DNA of 5,254 nt from Prevotella sp. UBA3757 (GTDB lineage Bacteria > Bacteroidota > Bacteroidia > Bacteroidales > Bacteroidaceae), in contig DFGF01000166.1 in NCBI GenBank assembly GCA_002371715.1, positions 2,927-8,180 on the forward strand, written 5' to 3'. Positions within the stretch are counted from its first letter, which is position 1. Each line of letters starts with the position of its first letter. The notes beneath the pieces are model-generated. The model had not been told where the DNA came from and searched no databases. It saw only the letters and a program-made list of their open reading frames with translations. The position numbers were made by a program, and so were the translations under genes. This document shows, one piece after another, positions 1-5,254 of the stretch.

Positions 1-1815
1 CTGGCAGCTGCCACTGCCGCTGCCCAGCCCAAGTTCAGCCAGCCACACGGCCTGTACGACCAGAAAAGCCTGACGGTGGCCATCACGCCCAAGGACGCTG
101 ATGCCGATGTGTATTTTACCACCGATGGCAGCACGCCCACCATCGACAACGAACTGTATGTAGAGCCGCTGGTTTTGACGGAGACCACCCTGCTCAGGGC
201 CATCGAGGTGAAGGACGGCCAGCCGTCGGCCGTCACCACTGCCAGCTACATTTTCACTCAGTCGGTGCTCAGTCAGGGCAATGCCCCTGAGGGCTATCCC
301 GACCGCTGGGGGCGCTACACCACCATCAGCGGCACGGCCAAGGCCGACTACGAGATGGACCCGGAGATGACTGCCGACGCCGCGCTGCGTCCCAAGATTA
401 TCGCGGGACTCAGTCAGTTGCCCATTCTCAGCGTCGTGACGGACAAGGGTAATCTCTTCAATCGCGAGAACAATGAGGAGACGGGCGGTATCTACATCTT
501 CACCGGCCCTCCCGTGGGCGACGCGACGGGCAACGGATGGACGCGGCCGTGCAGTGCCGAACTGTTTGGCGGCCCCCAGCATCACGACTTCACGGTGGAC
601 TGCGGCCTGAAGCTGCATGGCGGTCACGGACGGTTGGCCGAGAAGAATCCGAAACACTCGTTCCGTCTGCAGTTCAAGAAGACCTATGGTCCGTCGTCGC
701 TGGAGTACCCCCTCTATGGCAAGAGCGAACCCTCGAAGTTCGGCCAGCTGGTGCTGCGCTGCCATTTCGGCAATTCGTGGCAGCACTGGAGCGAGGGCAA
801 CCGCACCAAGGCGCAGTACACGCGCGACGTCTGGGCACGCCGCATGCAGCGCAAACTGGGTCAGCCCAGCGTCAACGCCCTCTACGCGCACCTTTTCCTG
901 AACGGTATGTACTGGGGCATCTATAACATCGCCGAGCGCGTGGACGACACGTTTGGCAAGGAGCACTTTGGCGGAAAAAAGGGCGACTACGACGTCATCA
1001 AGATTGAGGAGGAGGGCGGCAACCACCTTGAGGCCAGTGAGGGCACCACCGACTCGTGGAACGAGATGATGCAGGCTGTCAGGGCCGTTGCCGGGCAGTC
1101 GGCTGAGCTCTCGCCAGACGAAGCCTACGAGAAGCTGGACACGCTGCTGGACAAGTCGAACTTCATCGACTACATGATTATCAACCAGTATGCCGGCAAT
1201 ACTGACTGGGATCACCACAACTGGTATGCCATCCGTCGCAACAACCACCGCGAGGGCTTCCGCTTCCTGTGCTGGGACTCGGAAATCATCCTGGAGAATC
1301 CTGCGGAGAATGCCGTCACGCGGCGTAACAGCGGTTGTCCGACGGACATCTTCAACATGCTGCTCAATAATAAGGACTTTGCCCGCCGCTATCTGGCCCG
1401 CGCCAAGGAGTTGCTGGCCAAGGACGGACTGCTGGGCCAGCAGTCCGTGGTTGAGGTCTGGGACAGCCTCTACAGCACCATCTCCCTTGCCATCTACGAC
1501 GAGGCTGCGCGCTGGGGCGACTACCGCCGCGACGTGCACAACTGGCAGGATCGCACCAATACGGTCTACACCGTCGACAAGCACTATATGGCCGAGCGCA
1601 ACCGCCTGCTTACCAGGTACTTCCCCGTGCGCACGGCTACCGTGCTCTCGCAGATTACGCAGTACGTTCAGCCATATATTGGTACGGACGGCATTGACGT
1701 GGTTAGTGGTTTACCCGCCATGGCACATGACTACTATAATTTGCAGGGCCAACGCGTGGTGCATCCCGCTAAAGGCCTGTATATCAGAAACGGAAAAAAG
1801 CTTATCCTGCGATAA
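1..1815 (+). CDS. Exported CotH kinase-family protein with chitobiase-C-terminal-like domain and C-terminal sorting-type tail (5' end outside window)
   Basis: The frame is open from base 1, so the GTG at 76 is internal and the true start and signal peptide lie upstream. Numbering from base 1 gives 604 visible residues. Residues about 9-85 (PKFSQPHGLYD, then VYFTTDGSTPT) match the chitobiase/hexosaminidase C-terminal or Fn3-associated beta domain that often precedes CotH. Residues about 140-540 are the CotH domain, with GLKLHGGHGR at 202-211, GIYNIAERVD at 306-315, NTDWDHHNWY at 400-409 and WDSE at 425-428. Spore-coat CotH is an atypical protein kinase, and the acidic residues of the last two motifs sit where catalytic and metal-binding residues are expected. 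That is inference from the family, and the target is unknown. The tail from about residue 578 (YYNLQGQRV, then KGLYIRNGKK) resembles Prevotella C-terminal sorting signals, so the product is probably exported or surface-attached. The gene ends inside a hairpin and converges on the GH97 gene. The family call is firm; the function is not. Confidence 0.9.
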   Translation: MAAATAAAQPKFSQPHGLYDQKSLTVAITPKDADADVYFTTDGSTPTIDNELYVEPLVLTETTLLRAIEVKDGQPSAVTTASYIFTQSVLSQGNAPEGYPDRWGRYTTISGTAKADYEMDPEMTADAALRPKIIAGLSQLPILSVVTDKGNLFNRENNEETGGIYIFTGPPVGDATGNGWTRPCSAELFGGPQHHDFTVDCGLKLHGGHGRLAEKNPKHSFRLQFKKTYGPSSLEYPLYGKSEPSKFGQLVLRCHFGNSWQHWSEGNRTKAQYTRDVWARRMQRKLGQPSVNALYAHLFLNGMYWGIYNIAERVDDTFGKEHFGGKKGDYDVIKIEEEGGNHLEASEGTTDSWNEMMQAVRAVAGQSAELSPDEAYEKLDTLLDKSNFIDYMIINQYAGNTDWDHHNWYAIRRNNHREGFRFLCWDSEIILENPAENAVTRRNSGCPTDIFNMLLNNKDFARRYLARAKELLAKDGLLGQQSVVEVWDSLYSTISLAIYDEAARWGDYRRDVHNWQDRTNTVYTVDKHYMAERNRLLTRYFPVRTATVLSQITQYVQPYIGTDGIDVVSGLPAMAHDYYNLQGQRVVHPAKGLYIRNGKKLILR

Positions 1816-1823
1816 GCTTTTTT
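1794..1823. terminator. Bidirectional intrinsic terminator between convergent genes
   Basis: A perfect 13-bp inverted repeat (1794-1806 against 1811-1823) encloses a 4-base loop, CTGC. The arm starts with six A and ends with six T, so the transcript from either strand forms a stem followed by a U-run. The core pairing is GCTTATC with GATAAGC. It overlaps the last codons and the TAA stop (1813-1815) of the CotH gene and lies 28 bases past the stop of the minus-strand GH97 gene, so it can serve both. No other hairpin of this kind was seen between the two stops. Confidence 0.85.
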
Positions 1824-1851
1824 CTTTGCCTGTTTATTTTAGGGGCACGCA

Positions 1852-3816
1852 TTAGATGTCTCCTACAATCAGCAGTCCGCCGTTCTCAGGAATGTTGATG
1901 GTCATCTGCTGCTTCTTGTTCTGCTTCACCTGCTTCACGCTGCCAGCCAGTGTGGGATCGCTGGCATACTTGGCATCGTCGGCATAGACCGTCAGCTGGG
2001 TGTCCTTGGCAAACATGGGCAGCTGGATGGTCTTCTTCAGCGGTTGCTTCTCGGCATTGATGCCAGCCACGTACCAGGTGCTGCCGGCGCGGCGGGCAAT
2101 GATGGCATAGCGGCCGGGGTAGCCGTCGATGAAGCGCACCTCGTCCCACGTGGTGGGCACCCGCTTCATGAAGTCGATGGCCCAGGCGGGCGCGTCCGTC
2201 AGGTTGTTGGGAGCCAGGGCGAAGTGCTGTACGCTCGACTGGAACAGCACGGCGGTAGCCAGAGCGTAGACATCGCTCGTGCGGCGGTAGGTGCCGCGGT
2301 CGTTGCCCGTGCTGTAACGCTTGTTCAGGGCCGAACCGCCGAAGTCCATCGACGCCACGGTGTTGCGGATGAAGACGTGCGTGCATCCGTTCTTGGCCTC
2401 GGCGTCGCAGGCGCCCTGTCCGAAACTCAGGTTCTCGGAAGCCAGCACAGCCTCTGAGGCTACGTAGTTAGGATACATGCGCTCCCAGCCGCGCGGCAGC
2501 GTGCAGCCGTGGAAGATGCACTGCAGTCCGAACTCGTTGGCGTCGGTCAGTATGTCTTCGTAGAGCTGCATCATGGGCTGCTTGTCGCCGCCGAAGAAGT
2601 CGACCTTGATGCCCAGGATGCCGTTCTGCTGCATCCATTTCATCTCCTGTCGGCGCACGGACGAGCGGTCCATTTTGTGGCGCGGTCCCTGGGGGGCATC
2701 GTTCCACGAGCCGTTACTGTTGTACCACAGGAAGAGCCCCACGCCCTTCGACTGGGCATAGCGCGACAGCTCGGCCACGCGGTCGTGACCGATGGCCGTG
2801 TCCCAGTGGGCGTCCACCAGTACCGAGCGGTAGCCCAGTGCGGCGGCAAAGTCAATGTACTCCTTCTGTTCCTTGTAGTTGCAGCTGCCGTCCATGCGGA
2901 TAATCCACGACCAGGTGCCCTTGCCGTAGGTGTACGCCTTCGAGGCCTTGTACTTGGGCTGGACGAGGTCGTTGGCGACGGTCGTTTCCACGATGGGAGC
3001 CAGCGTGGTGCCCAGCGTCATGGTGCGCCAGGGCGTCAGGGCGGGCAGTGCGACGGAAGCCGACGGCGTGCCCCAGCCGTCCATCTCCTCCTTCTGCGGG
3101 AACCCGATGCTGTACTTGTTGCCGCCGTCGTTCAGCAGGGCGCAACCCACGTAGTTGGCGTCGGTGCCCGTCTCGGAGATGATGACCCATCCGGCGGGCG
3201 TCTTGAACAGGCAGGGGAACGTGTAGCCCTGTCCCCAGCCGTTCTTGCCCGTCTGGTCGTCCCAGGTGTACGAGGTCTCGTAGCTGGGGTAGGTGCGTGC
3301 GAAGCCGCCCATGGGCTTTACCTGCGGACAGAGGAAGGTCGTCGTGCCCTGCGGCAGCACGAAGCTGCTGGCCTCGCCCTCCACGTTGCCACTGAAGTGG
3401 TCCTTGTTCTGGCCGTAAATCTTGTAGCGGTAGGCCACGTCGCGTCCCGTCACGCGGAAAATGACGTCAAGGGCCTGCTTGCCCTGCTTTTCAAACTGGC
3501 AGACGGCCTCGGTGGCTTCGTAGCTGACGTGGCTCTGCTTGATGGTCTTGATGGCATACTCGTCCTTGACGGTACCAATCTTACAGTCCTTCAGTGCCAG
3601 TCCCTGCGTCAGGTCGGCATAGTTCATTCTGACGCCCAGCGGTGAGCGCTCAATGAACGTGGTGCCGTTGAGGCTGACCTGATACGTGGGGCGGCCGCCC
3701 TCGTCGCTGACAGTGATGGCCATCGTGCCATCAGGACTCTGGAAAGTTTTCTCGTTTGCCTGGGCTGCCAGCAGGCTCAGGGCCAGTGCTGTAGCCGTCA
3801 TCATTCGTTTCATCAT
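1852..3816 (-). CDS. Glycoside hydrolase family 97, retaining type (alpha-galactosidase-like), secreted
   Basis: This complete 654-residue enzyme probably removes terminal alpha-linked galactose, or a related sugar, from oligosaccharides in the periplasm or at the surface. Residues 1-20 form a signal peptide with a basic start, a hydrophobic core and an AQA site before N21; there is no lipobox cysteine. About 24-280 is the N-terminal beta-sandwich, about 290-560 the (beta/alpha)8 barrel and the rest a C-terminal beta domain. D406 in GIKVDFFGGD matches the aspartate nucleophile of retaining GH97 enzymes. E461 in ASENLSF lies 55 residues later, the same spacing as D415 and E470 recalled for Bacteroides thetaiotaomicron BtGH97b, which argues against an inverting SusB-like alpha-glucosidase. 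Its length is also close to that enzyme. Retaining GH97 includes a beta-L-arabinopyranosidase, so the substrate is open. The first ATG of an ATGATG pair is used; no Shine-Dalgarno is present, and the A+T-rich leader is usual for Bacteroidetes. It follows the GH95 gene by 71 bases and is likely co-transcribed with it. Confidence 0.93.
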   Translation of the reverse strand: MMKRMMTATALALSLLAAQANEKTFQSPDGTMAITVSDEGGRPTYQVSLNGTTFIERSPLGVRMNYADLTQGLALKDCKIGTVKDEYAIKTIKQSHVSYEATEAVCQFEKQGKQALDVIFRVTGRDVAYRYKIYGQNKDHFSGNVEGEASSFVLPQGTTTFLCPQVKPMGGFARTYPSYETSYTWDDQTGKNGWGQGYTFPCLFKTPAGWVIISETGTDANYVGCALLNDGGNKYSIGFPQKEEMDGWGTPSASVALPALTPWRTMTLGTTLAPIVETTVANDLVQPKYKASKAYTYGKGTWSWIIRMDGSCNYKEQKEYIDFAAALGYRSVLVDAHWDTAIGHDRVAELSRYAQSKGVGLFLWYNSNGSWNDAPQGPRHKMDRSSVRRQEMKWMQQNGILGIKVDFFGGDKQPMMQLYEDILTDANEFGLQCIFHGCTLPRGWERMYPNYVASEAVLASENLSFGQGACDAEAKNGCTHVFIRNTVASMDFGGSALNKRYSTGNDRGTYRRTSDVYALATAVLFQSSVQHFALAPNNLTDAPAWAIDFMKRVPTTWDEVRFIDGYPGRYAIIARRAGSTWYVAGINAEKQPLKKTIQLPMFAKDTQLTVYADDAKYASDPTLAGSVKQVKQNKKQQMTINIPENGGLLIVGDI

Positions 3817-3820
3817 TGCT

Positions 3821-3848
3821 ATTTACAATTTTACAATTTACAATTTAC
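3821..3848. repeat. Short tandem repeat of TTTACAA in the GH97 leader
   Basis: Nearly four head-to-tail copies of the heptamer TTTACAA (one is lengthened to eight bases) end five bases before the GH97 start codon on the minus strand, where they read as TTGTAAA. An eight-base T-run (3851-3858) follows. The whole 71-base spacer 3817-3887 is A+T-rich. It contains no hairpin, no Shine-Dalgarno close to the start, and no match to the Bacteroidetes -7 box TAnnTTTG. It therefore looks like an untranslated leader or spacer inside an operon. CTATTTG also occurs twice (3860-3866 and 3876-3882). Confidence 0.75.
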
Positions 3849-3883
3849 TATTTTTTTTCCTATTTGATGATTTAGCTATTTGT

Positions 3884-3909
3884 TCTTTCATTTTTCATTT
3901 TTCATTTTT
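3884..3909. repeat. Short tandem repeat of TTTTTCA overlapping the GH95 3' end
   Basis: Two perfect copies of TTTTTCA (3891-3897 and 3898-3904) are flanked by an imperfect copy (TCTTTCA, 3884-3890) and a partial copy. On the minus strand the unit reads TGAAAAA. It encodes the last lysine-rich residues of the GH95 protein (KMKNEK) and supplies its TGA stop, so the coding frame ends inside the repeat. Confidence 0.75.
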
Positions 3910-5254
3910 ATCTGGTATACGCTTCCTGGTGTCGTTTCCAGGTCGTACTCGTAGACCTGGCGCAGGGGCAGCAGTTGCAGATTCTGCAATTCCTTCGACA
4001 GTAGCGGCTGCTTGATGGCAGCGGGGGCCAGCAGTGCGTTCGGACAGTCGCCCGCAGCCTGGCTCAGTGTCACGCCTTTGGGGGCTTTGCCCAATTGCAG
4101 GGGCACATACGAGCGCAGGCGCAGCGTGCCGCCGATGGTGGAACGGATGGTGGCCGTGCTGAGCTGGCCGTCGCTCCACGCCTCGTCGACTATGAAGCCG
4201 CCGCGAGCCCGCAAGCCTTTCACCTGGCCCGCCTGCCAGTCGTCGGGCAGTGCCGGTAGCAGGTGGACGGCTCCGTCGTGGCTCTGCACCAGCATCTCGC
4301 AGATGCCTGCTGACACGCCGAAGTTGCCGTCAATCTGGAAGGGCGGGTGGGCGTCAAACAGGTTGGGGTAGGTGCGGCCGTTGGGGAATTGGCGCGCCTT
4401 CGAGTCGTCGGGCAGCAGGTGCAGCATGTTCTTGATAATCTGGAAGGCGTGGTTGCCGTCCAGCATGCGCGCCCAGAAGTTGGTCTTCCAGCCCAGACTC
4501 CATCCTGTGGCCATGTCGCCACGCTGCTTCAGCGTGTTGCTGGCGGCGGTGAAGAGCTGGGGGTGGCTGTAGGGCGATATCTGGTTGGAGGGGTAGAGTC
4601 CGTAGAGGTGCGAGATGTGGCGATGCTCGTCCTTGGGGTCGTCGGCGTCGATGAGCCACTCCTGCAGCTGTCCGTAGCGGCCAATCTGCATGGGCGGCAG
4701 GTTCCTGAGCTGGAACTGCACGTTGGCGGCAAACAGGCTGTCGGTGCCCAGTGCGCGCGCTGCCATCATGGCCTGCGACAGCACGTCGAAGCATATCTGG
4801 TTGTCCATCGTAGAACCGGCACAGACGTTGGTACCCTTGCCCTTCGGGCCGTGCTCGGGCGAGACGGTGGGCACCGTCATCAGCCAGCCGGCGGCCTCCT
4901 TCACCTCACCGGCGGCGGGGTACGTCTGCATGTATTCCAGGAGGAACTGCGCTGCACCCTTCATGACGGGGTAGTAGTGGCGCAGGAAGTCCTTGTCGCC
5001 CGTGAACAGGTAGTGCTGCCAGAGGTGTGTGGTCAGCCAGGCGCCGCCCGTTGGGAACATGCCCCACGGCGTGCCGTCCACCGGGCCGGCTATGCGCCAG
5101 ATGTCAGTATTGTGGTGAGCCACCCATCCGCCGCAGCCGTACATGGTGCGAGCCGTCCGTGCGCCCGTCTCGCTCAGGTCACGCACCATTGAGAACAGCG
5201 GCTGCTGCGTCTCGGCCAGGTTGCCGACAAGTGCCGGCCAGTAGTTCATCTCGG
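3888..5254 (-). CDS. Glycoside hydrolase family 95 enzyme, alpha-L-fucosidase type (5' end outside window)
   Basis: The frame runs off the right edge. The codon before the ATG at 5249 is GAG and the partial codon before that ends in CC, fitting the family motif TEMNYWPA, so this methionine is internal. Numbering from it gives 453 residues, about the C-terminal half of a typical GH95 protein. GH95 members hydrolyse terminal alpha-1,2-L-fucose or alpha-L-galactose by inversion. Family blocks seen in order are MNYWPA...NLAE (1-13), GCGGWVAHHNTDIW (38-51), PTVSPEHGPKG (127-137), LQEWLIDADDP (195-205), HRHISHLYGLYP (209-220) and FQIDGNFG (304-311). By spacing against Bifidobacterium AfcA (N423, E566, D766, from memory), E132 in SPEH best fits the general acid and D307 the aspartate that helps activate water. 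The two catalytic asparagines lie just upstream of the window. Residues after about 320 form the C-terminal beta domain. Its stop is 71 bases before the GH97 start on the same strand, so the two probably form an operon. Confidence 0.93.
   Translation of the reverse strand, partial: EMNYWPALVGNLAETQQPLFSMVRDLSETGARTARTMYGCGGWVAHHNTDIWRIAGPVDGTPWGMFPTGGAWLTTHLWQHYLFTGDKDFLRHYYPVMKGAAQFLLEYMQTYPAAGEVKEAAGWLMTVPTVSPEHGPKGKGTNVCAGSTMDNQICFDVLSQAMMAARALGTDSLFAANVQFQLRNLPPMQIGRYGQLQEWLIDADDPKDEHRHISHLYGLYPSNQISPYSHPQLFTAASNTLKQRGDMATGWSLGWKTNFWARMLDGNHAFQIIKNMLHLLPDDSKARQFPNGRTYPNLFDAHPPFQIDGNFGVSAGICEMLVQSHDGAVHLLPALPDDWQAGQVKGLRARGGFIVDEAWSDGQLSTATIRSTIGGTLRLRSYVPLQLGKAPKGVTLSQAAGDCPNALLAPAAIKQPLLSKELQNLQLLPLRQVYEYDLETTPGSVYQIKMKNEK

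Noticed and set aside
76..78. GTG at 76 as the start of the CotH-family gene
   Set aside because: The same frame is open back to base 1 and the residues there (PKFSQPHGLYD) complete the beta-domain motif, so the gene begins before the window.
1190..1855. A 221-codon plus-strand frame overlapping the end of the CotH gene and running past its stop
   Set aside because: The translation is rich in S, T, R and P with no motif, while the overlapping frame encodes conserved CotH motifs. Its extra length past 1815 is only the short spacer.
2509..3645. A 378-codon open frame on the plus strand opposite the GH97 gene
   Set aside because: Its protein is rich in V, G, A, H and R with no recognisable domain, and it lies entirely within a clearly real GH97 gene. 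G+C-rich codon use on one strand commonly leaves the opposite strand free of stops. Ribosome profiling or conservation in this frame would be needed to revive it.
3817..3887. A separate promoter for GH97 in the spacer
   Set aside because: No TAnnTTTG box with an upstream TTTG was found on the minus strand. The A+T richness alone is typical of Bacteroidetes leaders.
4347..5192. A 281-codon open frame on the plus strand opposite the GH95 gene
   Set aside because: It has the same low-complexity shadow composition (V, G, H, R, A), no domain and no start signal, and lies wholly within conserved GH95 motifs.
5247..5249. ATG at 5249 as the start of the GH95 gene
   Set aside because: It falls in the middle of the conserved (T)EMNYWPA motif of the catalytic domain, so the gene continues past the right edge.

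Overview
The window looks like a piece of a Bacteroidales chromosome, most likely Prevotella or a relative. The reasons are: secreted glycoside hydrolases of families GH95 and GH97 side by side; a CotH-family protein with the short 'YNLQGQRV...KGLYI.NGKK' tail typical of Prevotella exported proteins; G+C-rich genes separated by very A+T-rich spacers; and a gene start with no Shine-Dalgarno sequence. The genus is inferred from these protein styles. No marker gene is present.

Layout. Bases 1-1815 (+) hold the 3' part of a CotH kinase-family protein. It has a chitobiase-C-terminal-like (Fn3-associated) beta domain, then the CotH domain, then a sorting-type tail. Its last codons and stop lie inside a perfect 13-bp hairpin (1794-1823) that can terminate transcription from both sides. 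Converging on it from the right is a minus-strand pair: the 3' part of a GH95 alpha-L-fucosidase-type enzyme (5254-3888, entering from beyond the right edge), then a complete GH97 retaining glycosidase of the alpha-galactosidase type (3816-1852). Their 71-bp spacer has no hairpin and carries heptamer tandem repeats.

How they may work together. GH95 and GH97 are exo-acting enzymes that remove terminal alpha-linked sugars (L-fucose or L-galactose, and D-galactose or a related sugar). A two-gene run of them fits the degradative arm of a polysaccharide utilization locus acting on a fucosylated, alpha-galactosylated glycan from host mucin or plant hemicellulose. No SusC/SusD pair, regulator or sulfatase is visible, so the substrate cannot be fixed. 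The CotH protein is on the opposite strand with its own terminator and need not belong to the same regulon.

No RNA gene, CRISPR array, insertion sequence or phage gene was seen. The long open frames opposite the two hydrolases are best explained as shadows of G+C-rich coding sequence. The least understood element is the exported CotH-family protein. I see no clear sign of a wholly new system.
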